From the NCBI RefSeq assembly GCF_016899425.1, contig NZ_CP045995.1:2914001-2978000 (forward strand): a DNA stretch of 64,000 nucleotides. Reading direction: 5' to 3'. Under the pieces are notes generated by a model. It had not been told where the DNA came from and searched no databases. It saw only the letters and a list, made by a program, of their open reading frames with translations. The stretch's first letter is position 1, and the number at the start of each line of letters is the position of its first letter. Below, piece by piece: positions 33,138 to 41,939 of the stretch. Source of the stretch: Burkholderia sp. MS389 (GTDB lineage Bacteria > Pseudomonadota > Gammaproteobacteria > Burkholderiales > Burkholderiaceae). A program made the translations under genes and the position numbers.

Positions 33138-34454
33138 ATGCAATACGATTCAGCTGTTGATCCGGTCCGCGGTGATATGCATTCCGAAGGTACGTACCGG
33201 ACGGTCGCCCTCCGGATCATGCCTTTCCTGATGCTGTGCTATGTCACTGCATATCTCGATCGCATCAACATTGGCTTCGCGAAGCTGCGGATGCTGTCGG
33301 ATCTCGGGTTGACGGACGCGGCGTACGGGCTGGGGGCCGGTCTGTTCTTCATCGGCTACTTCCTGTTCGAGGTGCCGAGCAACGTGCTGATGGCGAAGAT
33401 CGGCGCGAAAAGAACCATCTCGCGCATCATGATCCTCTGGGCAATGATTTCCGCGGCCTTTGCGTTCGTATCGACGCCTGTTCAGTTCTACGTTCTTCGC
33501 TTTCTGCTTGGCGTGGCCGAGGCAGGCTTTTATCCCGGCATCATTCTGTACTTGACGTACTGGTTTCCATCCGCACGCCGCGCGAAGATGGTGGCGCTGT
33601 TCGTCGGCGCGGTGCCTTTGTCCGGCATGATCGGGGCGCCGGTATCGGGTGCGATCATGTCGGCGCTCGAGGGAGCACATGGATTGGCCGGCTGGCAATG
33701 GCTCTTTGTCATCGAGGCAGTTCCGTCGTTTGTGCTCGGTCTGCTGACGCTCGTGTTTCTCGACGATGGTCCCGAGTCTGCTCGCTGGTTGCGGGATCGT
33801 GACAGGCGTGTCATCGAGCGCGAACTGGAGGCGGATCGTCGAGCGATAGACGGACACTGCGCCGGGATGAACTTGAGGCAGACGGTGACGAACCGCAAGG
33901 TCTGGCACATGACACTCATCTGCTTCTGCTCGGCGATCTGTTCGTACGGCGTTTCGTTCTGGTTGCCGACGCTGGTCGCACAGCTTGCGCCAGGTGACGT
34001 CTTGCGTATCGGATTCTACACGTCGTTGCCGTTCAGTGCGGCGTTCGTCGGGATGTATCTGATTGGTCGAAGCTCCGATAAACTTCGCGAACGCCGCTGG
34101 CATCTCGTCGTGCCGTTCTTGTGCGTGATCGCGGGGCTCGTCGCCAGTGTATTCACCCGTGGCGCGCCGGCCGTTGCATTGGTGGCGTTGTGTGTCGCAG
34201 CCGTGGGTGCGTACAGTACGACGTCGATGCTGTTCTCGATTCCTGGACTGTTTCTGACTGGGATCGGCATGGCCGCCGGTGTTGCCTTCATCAACTGCGT
34301 CGGCGGATTGGGCGGGTTCGTCAGCCCCTATGTCGTGGGCGTCGTCAAGGACATGACCGGGAGCACCGATTACGGCGTTTTCTTTATTTCGTTGATGGCT
34401 GCAATCGGCGTGACGCTGACTTTGTGCCTTCCCAAGAAGCTCGTCAATCGCTGA
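33138..34454 (+). CDS. MFS transporter, ACS (anion:cation symporter) type
   Basis: A 438-residue MFS protein of the anion:cation symporter group (tartrate, 4-hydroxyphenylacetate and phthalate permeases). CYVTAYLDRINIGFAKLRM in TM1, GAGLFFIGYFLFEVPSNVLM in TM2 and LLGVAEAGFYPGIILYLTYWFP in TM4/5 are its signatures. It probably carries the organic anion used by the dehydratase-DUF4392-RidA genes. ATG 33138 is chosen over GTG 33132 because of the GGGGTAGAGG site. A 79-nt gap separates it from the LysR gene. Confidence 0.92.
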   Translation: MQYDSAVDPVRGDMHSEGTYRTVALRIMPFLMLCYVTAYLDRINIGFAKLRMLSDLGLTDAAYGLGAGLFFIGYFLFEVPSNVLMAKIGAKRTISRIMILWAMISAAFAFVSTPVQFYVLRFLLGVAEAGFYPGIILYLTYWFPSARRAKMVALFVGAVPLSGMIGAPVSGAIMSALEGAHGLAGWQWLFVIEAVPSFVLGLLTLVFLDDGPESARWLRDRDRRVIERELEADRRAIDGHCAGMNLRQTVTNRKVWHMTLICFCSAICSYGVSFWLPTLVAQLAPGDVLRIGFYTSLPFSAAFVGMYLIGRSSDKLRERRWHLVVPFLCVIAGLVASVFTRGAPAVALVALCVAAVGAYSTTSMLFSIPGLFLTGIGMAAGVAFINCVGGLGGFVSPYVVGVVKDMTGSTDYGVFFISLMAAIGVTLTLCLPKKLVNR

Positions 34455-34533
34455 GGTCGACGGCCACTGATCCTGTTGTGTCTGAACGATTGCGGGCCGG
34501 CAATATTCTTTATGTTCGACGTGAACAGAACAG

Positions 34534-35427
34534 ATGATCAATCTGAAAAGCCTCGAAACCTTCTACTGGGTCGCAACGCTCAACAGCTTTCATAAGGCGG
34601 CGACCAAGCTGCACACGACGCAATCCGCGGTGTCGCACCGGATTTCCGGCCTGGAGGACGATCTGGGTGTGCTGCTGTTCGAACGCGCGGCACGTACAAT
34701 CCGGTTGACACCCTGCGGCCGGACTCTACTGGAATATGCGGAGCGGTTCCTGGCGCTCGAGTCCGAACTGATTTCGGCGATCGCAAGCCCTCAGACGCTG
34801 TCCGGTGTGGTTCGTCTGGGCGTCGCCGAAACGATCGTTCATATGTGGCTCACCGAGTTCATTGAGCGTGTGCATCGCGAACATCCGGGTATCGTCATCG
34901 ACATCGTGGTCGACATCACACCGGCGCTTCGAGACGGGCTTAGGTCCGGCGAGATCGACATGGCGTTTCTGTTGGCCGGGCCCGTGGTGGATCCCGATTT
35001 TGTCGAAGCACCCTTGTGCAGATATCCGGTCGACTTCCTCGTGTCCCCTGACCTCGATGTCGGCGACAGCCCTTTGACGCCAGAGACCCTGGCGCGCTTC
35101 CCGATCATCACGCTGCCGAAGCGGACGCATCCGTACATCACGCTGAGGGACGCCATTGCGACGCGGGACAAGCCTTCTCCGCGCATTTTCGCGAACGGGT
35201 CCCTGTCGACGATCGTGAAGATGGCGGTCGACAGGATCGGCATTGCCGTGATGCCAGGCGCAGTCGCGCGGCACGAAATCGAGGTGGGCTCACTCGTCGT
35301 AAAGGAATCAACGCTCACGCTCGACGATTTCGTATTCAGTGCGGCATACGCCCGCGGACTCGACGTTCGCATCTACGAAATCCTGACCGGATTGGCGCTC
35401 GTCGCAGCCAAGCCGACGTCCGGGTAA
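34534..35427 (+). CDS. LysR-family transcriptional regulator
   Basis: A 297-residue LysR regulator. The HTH is in residues 1-60 (LKSLETFYWVATLNSFHKAA, TTQSAVSHRISGLEDDLG), followed by the effector domain (SGVVRLGVAETIVHMW onward). It resembles the LysR proteins at 38493 and 56361 in domain layout and in the VHxW segment, so the three may be paralogues. It directly follows the MFS gene on the same strand, and by position is most likely to control the dehydratase unit. Confidence 0.92.
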   Translation: MINLKSLETFYWVATLNSFHKAATKLHTTQSAVSHRISGLEDDLGVLLFERAARTIRLTPCGRTLLEYAERFLALESELISAIASPQTLSGVVRLGVAETIVHMWLTEFIERVHREHPGIVIDIVVDITPALRDGLRSGEIDMAFLLAGPVVDPDFVEAPLCRYPVDFLVSPDLDVGDSPLTPETLARFPIITLPKRTHPYITLRDAIATRDKPSPRIFANGSLSTIVKMAVDRIGIAVMPGAVARHEIEVGSLVVKESTLTLDDFVFSAAYARGLDVRIYEILTGLALVAAKPTSG

Positions 35428-35516
35428 ACGCGTATCCCGATGCGCGGCGGTGGTCGCGATTAATGGGTTCGCATCGTGGTGAGCCCTCCTGCCTGACGAA
35501 GTTTGGCGATTTTTAT

Positions 35517-35559
35517 CATCCTTTGGGTGGACGAGGGATACACGCGTCATTTCTAGAAT
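35517..35559 (+). promoter_or_regulatory. Dyad-plus-minus-10 promoter element before lipA
   Basis: CATCC-TTT-GGGTG (35517-35529) runs into GGACGA, and exactly 19 nt later TAGAAT (35554-35559) fits a sigma-70 -10 box. The dyad centre is then close to -43, the class-II activator position. The same arrangement occurs at 39575 and 58328. It is the probable promoter of lipA, 166 nt upstream of its ATG. Confidence 0.7.
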
Positions 35560-35724
35560 GAAATCGATTGCCGGCACATGCGATATCACCGTCCGGCTTG
35601 ACGCGATGCGCACGTTGCGCGCTTTCGACAGGGCTTCAGGGAAGAGCGGCATGGCGATCATTTCGACCGACAAACAGGCTGTTGACCACCGGTTTTCGCA
35701 AGAGCGCCGGATAGGAGGGCGCAA

Positions 35725-36714
35725 ATGACCGATGTGAGCGAGAAGCGGACGACCTCGACAAACCCGACGGTGCGCTACGACGCATCGGAAAAACAGAAGG
35801 CGCACGCGAAAACGGCGCGCATTCCGATCAAAATCGTCCCGATCGAGCCGCTTAGCAAGCCACGATGGATCCGCGCCAAAGTCGCGACGCCCAACACGCG
35901 CTTTTTCGAGATCAAGACGATCCTGCGCGAGCACAACCTGCACACCGTGTGCGAGGAAGCGAGCTGCCCGAACATCGGCGAATGCTTCGGCAAGGGCACC
36001 GCGACGTTCATGATCATGGGCGACAAGTGCACGCGCCGCTGCCCGTTCTGCGACGTCGGCCACGGCCGTCCCGATCCGCTCGACGCGGACGAGCCGAAGA
36101 ACCTCGCGCGCACGATCGCGGCGCTTAAGCTCAAGTACGTGGTGATCACGAGCGTCGACCGCGACGACCTGCGCGACGGTGGCGCCGCTCACTTCGTCGA
36201 GTGCATCCGCGAAGTGCGCGAGCAGTCGCCGGAAACGCGCATCGAGATCCTGACGCCGGACTTCCGCGGCCGTCTCGATCGCGCGATCTCGATCCTGAAC
36301 GCGGCGCCGCCCGACGTGATGAACCACAACCTCGAAACGGTGCCGCGCCTGTACAAGGAAGCGCGTCCGGGTTCGGACTACGCGCACTCGCTGAAGCTGC
36401 TGAAGGACTTCAAGGCGCAGCATCCGGACGTCGCGACGAAGTCGGGCCTGATGGTCGGCCTCGGCGAGACCGAAGAGGAAATCCTGCGGGTGATGCGCGA
36501 CCTGCGCGCTCACGACGTCGACATGCTGACGATCGGCCAGTACCTGCAACCGTCCGAGCACCACCTGCCGGTGCGTGCTTACGTGCATCCGGATACGTTC
36601 AAGATGTACGAGGAAGAGGCGTACAAGATGGGCTTTACGCACGCGGCCGTTGGCGCGATGGTGCGCTCGAGCTATCACGCCGATCTGCAGGCGCATGGGG
36701 CCGGCGTTGCGTGA
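35725..36714 (+). CDS. lipA: Lipoyl synthase
   Basis: A 329-residue lipoyl synthase, full length. CEEASCPNIGEC is the auxiliary cluster motif and KCTRRCPFCDV the radical-SAM CxxxCxxC motif; the C-terminal family segment is VGAMVRSS. It inserts two sulphurs into octanoyl-lysine on lipoyl domains. Here it stands away from lipB and close to a lipoyl-E2 operon (39936-43061), and its codon use is more biased than its neighbours, as in housekeeping genes. It may be a duplicate of the housekeeping lipA recruited to supply the E2 proteins. It shares the promoter element type of that operon. Confidence 0.95.
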   Translation: MTDVSEKRTTSTNPTVRYDASEKQKAHAKTARIPIKIVPIEPLSKPRWIRAKVATPNTRFFEIKTILREHNLHTVCEEASCPNIGECFGKGTATFMIMGDKCTRRCPFCDVGHGRPDPLDADEPKNLARTIAALKLKYVVITSVDRDDLRDGGAAHFVECIREVREQSPETRIEILTPDFRGRLDRAISILNAAPPDVMNHNLETVPRLYKEARPGSDYAHSLKLLKDFKAQHPDVATKSGLMVGLGETEEEILRVMRDLRAHDVDMLTIGQYLQPSEHHLPVRAYVHPDTFKMYEEEAYKMGFTHAAVGAMVRSSYHADLQAHGAGVA

Positions 36715-36734
36715 GGGGCAAAGCCGGTGCGCGT

Positions 36735-36802
36735 GATAAAACGCGATTATCAAAAAACATCGCCAACAGCAATTGGACCCGATCAATTTGGCGGCCGACG
36801 AT
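36735..36802 (+). promoter_or_regulatory. 68-bp shared regulatory element, copy B
   Basis: This copy lies between lipA and the second APC permease, with GATAA at its start, CAATTGGACC at 36770-36779 and GACGAT at 36797-36802. Length and internal spacing are identical to copies A, C and D. It is 209 nt before the permease start, nearly the same distance as copy A from permease 1. Confidence 0.75.
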
Positions 36803-36815
36803 GGCGGCGATACGG

Positions 36816-36835
36816 ACCGAACTGAACCGAACTGA
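36816..36835. repeat. Two tandem 10-bp repeats
   Basis: ACCGAACTGA is repeated twice in tandem just downstream of copy B, between that element and permease 2. It is not seen at the other copies, so its meaning is unknown; it may be a chance duplication. Confidence 0.6.
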
Positions 36836-36943
36836 GTACCGTACAGGCTCGAAACCGATGAATGGTGCTCAGACACATGAACGATCGCGGCGCGATGCGG
36901 CGAAAGTTCGATCATGCTGACGATATGTTGGAGGCGTAAGGAG

Positions 36944-38419
36944 ATGGAGGCGAAGATGGATATGAAACTGAGTGTGGAAGACGCGCAAATAGAAACGCCT
37001 CCACATAAGAAGCTGTCGGGCAGCATGGGCGCCGTCGGTCTGGCGCTCACCGTGCTGGCATTCTCGGCGCCGTTGACGACCGTGTCGGGTTACATCCCGT
37101 TCGCGCTGATGTTCGGCGGAGTCGGCAGCCCCGTGATATTCGTACTGACGACGTTGGTATTGCTGCTGTTTTCCGTCGGCTATGTGACGCTCAACAATAT
37201 CGTGAAGCGCCCGGGCGACTTCTATGCGTTCATCAGCTATGGCATCGGAAAGTCGACCGGCCTCGGCTCCGGCATACTCGCGGCGGTTTCGTACTTCCTG
37301 CTCCTCGCCGGCGTCACGTCGTTCTTCGGCGTCTCGTGCTCGGATCTCGTGCACGACATGACCGGCATGGCGATTCCGTGGTACTGGCCGACGCTCGCGT
37401 GCTGGCTGGTGGTCTCGATGCTGGGATATCTTCATGTCGAGCTGTCCGCGAGGGTGCTGACGTGGGTGATGATTCTCGAGATCGTCGTCTGTCTGGTATT
37501 TTCGTTCGGTGTGCTGGCAAAAGGCGGCGTGCCGGGTGTTTCCGCATCCGCTCCGTTCATGCCGAGCCAACTGGCGAACAGTACCAACGTACCGTTCTGC
37601 ATGCTGTTCACCGTGTCGTTCTTCATGGGGTTCGAGGCGACCGCCTTGTTTCGCGACGAGGTGAAGATGCCGGACCGGACGATTCCGCGTGCAACCTATG
37701 GTGCGGTCATCTTCATCGGTGTGATCTACACGCTGTGTGCGTATGCGATGATCATGGCTTACGGGCCGCAGGTTCAGTCGATCGCGGCCAAGACGCCCGC
37801 GGCGATGTTCCCTGACGCCTTCGCGAAATTCGTGAGCCCTGGCCTGCACCTGATCGTTTCGGTGCTGGTGATGACGTCAGCGTTCGCGGCGAGCCTGTCC
37901 ACGCAGAACGTGCTTTCGCGCTATATGCACAACCTGGGAACGGACGGCGCGCTGCCCCGCTTCCTCGGAAAGGTGCACGCGAAGCACGAGTCTCCGTATC
38001 TTGCCTCGATGACTGTCTCGGTCATGGTGCTGTGCGTGCTGTTGCCGTTCATTCTGATGGGCGCCAAGCCCGATCTGCTTTACGGGCAGCTCTCCGGAGT
38101 CGGAACGTCGGGCATCATCATTCTGATGACCATCGTCAACATCTCGTCGCTGCTCTGGTACGTTCGCCGAGGCAGGCAACAGGGCGTGAGTTTCGCCAAG
38201 TCGTTTCTGGCACCGGCGATTTCGTCAGTATTCTTCATCGCGCTGGTTTATCTCGTGGCCGCACACTTCGACGTGCTTGCGGGCGGTGACCCCGGGCAGT
38301 ACGTGTGGATGTTCTACTGCCTGATCGGCGTGCAGGTCGCGGGCATGGCACTTGCCCAATACTTCAAGCACCGGCGCCCCGAGGTCTTCGAATGCCTGGG
38401 ACGCAGCCAGAACGGTTGA
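36944..38419 (+). CDS. APC-family amino acid permease, copy 2
   Basis: A 491-residue APC transporter closely similar to the protein at 27530. The same sequences recur: AFSAPLTTVSGYIPFALMFGG, NNIVKRPGDFYAF, KSTGLGSGILAAVSYF, MGFEATALFRDEV and AGGDPGQYVWMFYCLIGV. The N-terminal ~20 residues and parts of the loops differ, so the duplication is not recent or has diverged under selection. ATG 36944 has GGAGG at 36930; ATG 36956 is an alternative. Copy B of the 68-bp element is upstream and a strong terminator follows. The two permeases probably share regulation and a related substrate. Confidence 0.9.
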   Translation: MEAKMDMKLSVEDAQIETPPHKKLSGSMGAVGLALTVLAFSAPLTTVSGYIPFALMFGGVGSPVIFVLTTLVLLLFSVGYVTLNNIVKRPGDFYAFISYGIGKSTGLGSGILAAVSYFLLLAGVTSFFGVSCSDLVHDMTGMAIPWYWPTLACWLVVSMLGYLHVELSARVLTWVMILEIVVCLVFSFGVLAKGGVPGVSASAPFMPSQLANSTNVPFCMLFTVSFFMGFEATALFRDEVKMPDRTIPRATYGAVIFIGVIYTLCAYAMIMAYGPQVQSIAAKTPAAMFPDAFAKFVSPGLHLIVSVLVMTSAFAASLSTQNVLSRYMHNLGTDGALPRFLGKVHAKHESPYLASMTVSVMVLCVLLPFILMGAKPDLLYGQLSGVGTSGIIILMTIVNISSLLWYVRRGRQQGVSFAKSFLAPAISSVFFIALVYLVAAHFDVLAGGDPGQYVWMFYCLIGVQVAGMALAQYFKHRRPEVFECLGRSQNG

Positions 38420-38430
38420 CGATGACGACA

Positions 38431-38461
38431 AGCCAGGACTCGCCGAGTCCTGGCTTTTTTT
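38431..38461 (+). terminator. Rho-independent terminator after permease 2
   Basis: An 11-bp perfect stem, AGCCAGGACTC at 38431 with GAGTCCTGGCT ending at 38455 and a 3-nt loop, is followed by TTTTTT. It ends the permease 2 transcript just before the converging LysR gene. Confidence 0.95.
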
Positions 38462-38492
38462 GCGCTTGCGCCAAGCAAGCGCGGCGTGGCGC

Positions 38493-39386
38493 CTAGCGCC
38501 CTTCGTAATGCGCGGCGACGTTTTGCGCGAGCCCGGCAACGATCGCACTCAGCGGCATGTCGACGCGGCGGACAAAACTGGCGGTGAACGGCATCACCGG
38601 CATCTCGTGGCCGGTGTCGATTCGGCGCAGCCGGCCGCTCGCCAGATGTTCGGCCACGACGTGGTGTGGAATCGCCGCGATGCCGATGCCGTCGAGCGTC
38701 ATCCGGACGATCGACGACAGCGACGAGTTGCCGAAGATTCTCACGTGATGCAGATGCGACCGATCGAACATCTCCTTTAGCTGCATGTACGGACGTGTCG
38801 ATCTCGAGAACGTGATGATCGGATGCCGCGCAAGATCGCTCAGCGTGAGGTGGGCCGTGTCGCATTCAAAATCCGACGAGACGATCCAGCTGATCGGATA
38901 GCTGCACAACGGCAGATTCTCCGCGTTGCTCGCGTTCACGGGGCCCATCAGGAGCGCGACGTCGATCGTGCCGTCGGCGAGCCCAGCGGTCAGGTTCGGC
39001 GTGGCGTCGACATTGACCTCGAGCGTGATCTCCGGGTATTCGATGCTGAGCCGCTTGAGCAGCGCGGACAGCCATGTGTGCACGATCGTGTCGGACGCGC
39101 CGAGCTGAACCGTCCCTCCCAGGGCCGTCCGGCCAGCAACTGCCTCGACCATTTCGGCGCTCAGCGAAATCATTTGTTCCGCGTAGACGAGCAGTTGCCT
39201 GCCCTTGATGGTCAGGAAGCAACCCCGCTTGTCTCGCTCGAACAGGCGTCCCTTCAGTTGCTGTTCGAGTTGCGCGATGCGCGCGGATACAGCGGGCTGT
39301 GTCGTGTGCAACCTTTCCGCGGCACGGTGAAATCCCCCTAGTTGGGCGACGGCGTAAAAGGTCTCCAGGTTTCGAAGATCGATCAT
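38493..39386 (-). CDS. LysR-family transcriptional regulator, divergent from the E1/E2 operon
   Basis: A 297-residue LysR protein (MIDLRNLETFYAVAQLGGFHRAAERLHTTQPAVSARIAQLEQQL without its middle residues marks the HTH). The effector domain contains GTVQLGASDTIVHTW, much like the LysR proteins at 34534 and 56361. It is transcribed away from the E1/E2 operon across a 549-nt gap that holds copy C of the 68-bp element and a dyad-promoter element, the classic layout for a LysR regulator and its target. It is therefore the best candidate for the protein binding copies A-D. The ATG at 39386 is preferred to the longer frame starting at 39431 because it aligns with LysR starts. Confidence 0.92.
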   Translation of the reverse strand: MIDLRNLETFYAVAQLGGFHRAAERLHTTQPAVSARIAQLEQQLKGRLFERDKRGCFLTIKGRQLLVYAEQMISLSAEMVEAVAGRTALGGTVQLGASDTIVHTWLSALLKRLSIEYPEITLEVNVDATPNLTAGLADGTIDVALLMGPVNASNAENLPLCSYPISWIVSSDFECDTAHLTLSDLARHPIITFSRSTRPYMQLKEMFDRSHLHHVRIFGNSSLSSIVRMTLDGIGIAAIPHHVVAEHLASGRLRRIDTGHEMPVMPFTASFVRRVDMPLSAIVAGLAQNVAAHYEGR

Positions 39387-39574
39387 GTGGCGAACTCCAC
39401 CCGCGTGGGGAAAAGCGATTCGATCGCGCATATCCGAATGTCGACCGGCGATCGGACGAGGCGACGCATATCCCCGGTGCGGGGAAGGTTCGATCGATCA
39501 TAGCGACGAAGGGTGGGGTGCTCAACATAGAACACCCGATTCCCGGGGAGAGCGGACGCGCTGCGATTTCTTTC

Positions 39575-39618
39575 TCCACCTTTAGGTGGACGAACCTCAT
39601 CAGGCGCATCACTAGAAT
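39575..39618 (+). promoter_or_regulatory. Dyad-plus-minus-10 promoter element before the E1/E2 operon
   Basis: TCCACCT-TT-AGGTGGA (39575-39590) is a perfect palindrome running into GGACGA, and exactly 19 nt later comes TAGAAT (39613-39618). Spacing is the same as at 35517 and 58328. This is the best-formed dyad of the three and probably the activator site of the E1/E2 operon promoter. Confidence 0.72.
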
Positions 39619-39746
39619 TTCAACAACGCTGAAACGAAAAGTGCAATCGTGGCGGTTGAAGCGAGCAGTCGATGATCGATCGCGATCGCACGGTTCGAGT
39701 GTCGACGTGAATTCATGATCGGGGTGCGGACTGGCGCTCACGCACT

Positions 39747-39814
39747 GATAAGAATCGGTGATCGCGCGAAATCGCCAATCACAATTGGACCGGACGAAAT
39801 TGAACGGTGACGAT
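39747..39814 (+). promoter_or_regulatory. 68-bp shared regulatory element, copy C
   Basis: GATAA at 39747, CAATTGGACC at 39782-39791 and GACGAT at 39809-39814, with the same length and spacing as the other copies. Here CAATT-N11-AATTG is a perfect dyad. It lies 122 nt before the E1 alpha start and downstream of the dyad-promoter element. Confidence 0.75.
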
Positions 39815-39935
39815 TGAAATGGCATGTCGGCACTGCTGTCGCGATATTCGTGGGGCGAGCCGGATTTGCAACACGGTCGAGTGTGTCGCGTCGAAGCGCA
39901 CAGCCACGCACACCATTTAAATTAAGGAGATTGGA

Positions 39936-40913
39936 ATGTCCGCCTTGAAGTTTCCCAGTGAGCGGCTCGTGGACGCTTATCGCGCCATGCGAACGATTCG
40001 CCGCTTCGAGGAGCGCGTGATGGACGAGATGGCGACCGGCGACATTCCGGGCAACACCCATCTTTGTGCCGGGCAGGAGGCGAGCGCCGTCGGCGTGTGC
40101 CTGCACCTGACGGACAAGGACTACATTTCGTCGACCCATCGCGGGCATGGTCACAGCATTGCCAAGGGATGCGATATCGGCGCAATGATGGCCGAGCTGT
40201 TTGGGCGTGCGACGGGAACGTGCGGCGGCAAAGGCGGCTCGCAGCACATCGCCGATCTGCGCAAGGGGATGCTGGGCGCGAACGGCATCGTGGCCGGCGG
40301 CGCGCCGATCACGTGCGGCGCCGCGCTCACGGCGAAGTTGCTCGGCACCGGTGGCGTGGCGGTTGCGTTCGCGGGTGACGGTGCGATGAACGAAGGCGTG
40401 ATGTCGGAGAGCTTCAACCTCGCGAAGATCTGGATGCTTCCGATCGTCTTCGTGATCGAGGACAACGGCTTCGGCGAAGCGACGGCAAATTCGTTCGTCT
40501 CGGCCGGCAGCTTCACCCGGCGCGCGCAGAGCTACGACATTCCCGCTGCGGAAGTCGACGGCACCGACTTGTTCGCGGTCTACGAGGCCGCCGGCCAGGC
40601 GATCGATCGTGCCCGCAATGGCGGCGGCCCGAGCCTGCTGCAGATTCACGTGCCGCGCTACTACGGTCACTACAGCGGAGACCCCGACAACTATCGCACG
40701 CCGGAAGAAAAGAAGGCTATGCGCCAGGAGCGCGATTGCGTCGCCAATTTCCGCAGGCAGGTGCAGGAAGGATCGCAAGTGGCCAGCGGCGAGCTGGACG
40801 CGGTCGATGCGCAGATCGAGACCGAGATCGACGCCGCCGTGAGTGCTGCGCGCGCAGCCCCGTTCCCGCCGCTTTCGGCACTGACCGCCGACGTTTACGT
40901 GAAGTATCTGTAA
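39936..40913 (+). CDS. Thiamine-diphosphate dehydrogenase E1 alpha, second copy
   Basis: A 325-residue E1 alpha of the acetoin/2-oxoacid dehydrogenase family. GDGAMNEGVMSESFNLA with VIEDNGFG forms the ThDP-Mg motif, and STHRGHGHSIAKG and GKGGSQHIADL are typical. It resembles the E1 alpha at 17933 but is shorter at the N terminus. It would cleave or decarboxylate a small acyloin or 2-oxo compound with E1 beta. The ATG lies 7 nt after AAGGAG. It is the first gene of an operon controlled by two putative regulatory elements. Confidence 0.9.
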   Translation: MSALKFPSERLVDAYRAMRTIRRFEERVMDEMATGDIPGNTHLCAGQEASAVGVCLHLTDKDYISSTHRGHGHSIAKGCDIGAMMAELFGRATGTCGGKGGSQHIADLRKGMLGANGIVAGGAPITCGAALTAKLLGTGGVAVAFAGDGAMNEGVMSESFNLAKIWMLPIVFVIEDNGFGEATANSFVSAGSFTRRAQSYDIPAAEVDGTDLFAVYEAAGQAIDRARNGGGPSLLQIHVPRYYGHYSGDPDNYRTPEEKKAMRQERDCVANFRRQVQEGSQVASGELDAVDAQIETEIDAAVSAARAAPFPPLSALTADVYVKYL

Positions 40914-40925
40914 GGACCCACAGCA

Positions 40926-41933
40926 ATGGCAAAGAAATCGTTCCGTCAAGCGCTGAATGACGCGCTGCACTCGGAGATGGCGCGTGATCCGCGCGTGATC
41001 ATGATGGGTGAGGATCTGACCGGCGGCGCGGGCGCCAACGGCGTCAAGGATGCGTGGGGCGGTGCTTTCGGCGTGACGCGCGGGCTGCTCGACGCCTACG
41101 GCCCCGAGCGCATTCGCGATACGCCGATCAGCGAGGCCGCATTCGTTGGCGCGGCCGCCGGGGCGGCCCTCACGGGTTTGCGTCCGATCGCCGAACTGAT
41201 GTTCGTCGACTTCGCCGGCGTATGTCTCGACCAGATCATGAATCAGATCGCGAAGTTCCGGTACATGTTCGGCGGCCGTGCCAAGACGCCGCTCGTGATT
41301 CGCGCGACGTACGGGGCCGGCACGCGCTCGGCCGCGCAGCACACGCAGGCGTTCTATCCGATCTTCACGCACATTCCCGGCCTCAAGGTCGTGATCCCGT
41401 CGAATCCGTACGACGCGAAAGGCCTGCTGCTCCAGGCGATCCGCGACGACGATCCGGTGATCTTCCTCGAAAACAAGATGCTGTACGACACCGTGGGCGA
41501 AGTGCCCGACGGCGCATACACGATTCCGTTCGGCGAGGCGCGGGTGGTGCGGGACGGGAAAGACGTGCTGATCGTTGCGCTCGGCCGCATGGTCGGCGTG
41601 GCGGAGACGGCCGCTCGCCTTCTCGCGGCGGACGGCGTGTCGGCATGCATCATCGATCCGCGCACGACGTCGCCGCTCGACGAGGACACGCTGCTCGAGT
41701 ACACCGAGGACATCGGACGGGTCGTGATCGTCGATGAGGCGAATCCACGCTGCAGCGTCGCGACGGATATCTCCGCGCTGCTGGCCGACAAGTGCTTCGA
41801 CTCGCTGAAGGGGCCGATCCGGCTCGTGACGGCGCCGCACACGCCGGTGCCGTATGCACCGAACCTGGAAGACGCGTACGTGCCGTCGCCGGAAGCCGTC
41901 GTGAATGCCGTCAAGTCGATTCTGAAGGGGTAA
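40926..41933 (+). CDS. Thiamine-diphosphate dehydrogenase E1 beta, second copy
   Basis: A 335-residue E1 beta subunit. MMGEDLTGGAGANGVKDAWGG carries the conserved activating Glu, RDTPISEAAFVGAAAG and RSAAQHTQAFYPIFTHI are family motifs, and the C-terminal transketolase domain ends with CIIDPRTTSPLDEDT. It starts 12 nt after E1 alpha and pairs with it. It ends 6 nt before the E2 gene. Confidence 0.9.
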   Translation: MAKKSFRQALNDALHSEMARDPRVIMMGEDLTGGAGANGVKDAWGGAFGVTRGLLDAYGPERIRDTPISEAAFVGAAAGAALTGLRPIAELMFVDFAGVCLDQIMNQIAKFRYMFGGRAKTPLVIRATYGAGTRSAAQHTQAFYPIFTHIPGLKVVIPSNPYDAKGLLLQAIRDDDPVIFLENKMLYDTVGEVPDGAYTIPFGEARVVRDGKDVLIVALGRMVGVAETAARLLAADGVSACIIDPRTTSPLDEDTLLEYTEDIGRVVIVDEANPRCSVATDISALLADKCFDSLKGPIRLVTAPHTPVPYAPNLEDAYVPSPEAVVNAVKSILKG

Positions 41934-41939
41934 TCAATC

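Larger units (their letters stand above)
39387..39935. other. Divergent control region of the LysR gene and E1/E2 operon
   Basis: No gene was found in this 549-nt gap. It holds the dyad-promoter element at 39575-39618 and copy C of the 68-bp element at 39747-39814, both pointing towards the E1 alpha gene. AAGGAG precedes the E1 alpha start. Confidence 0.7.
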
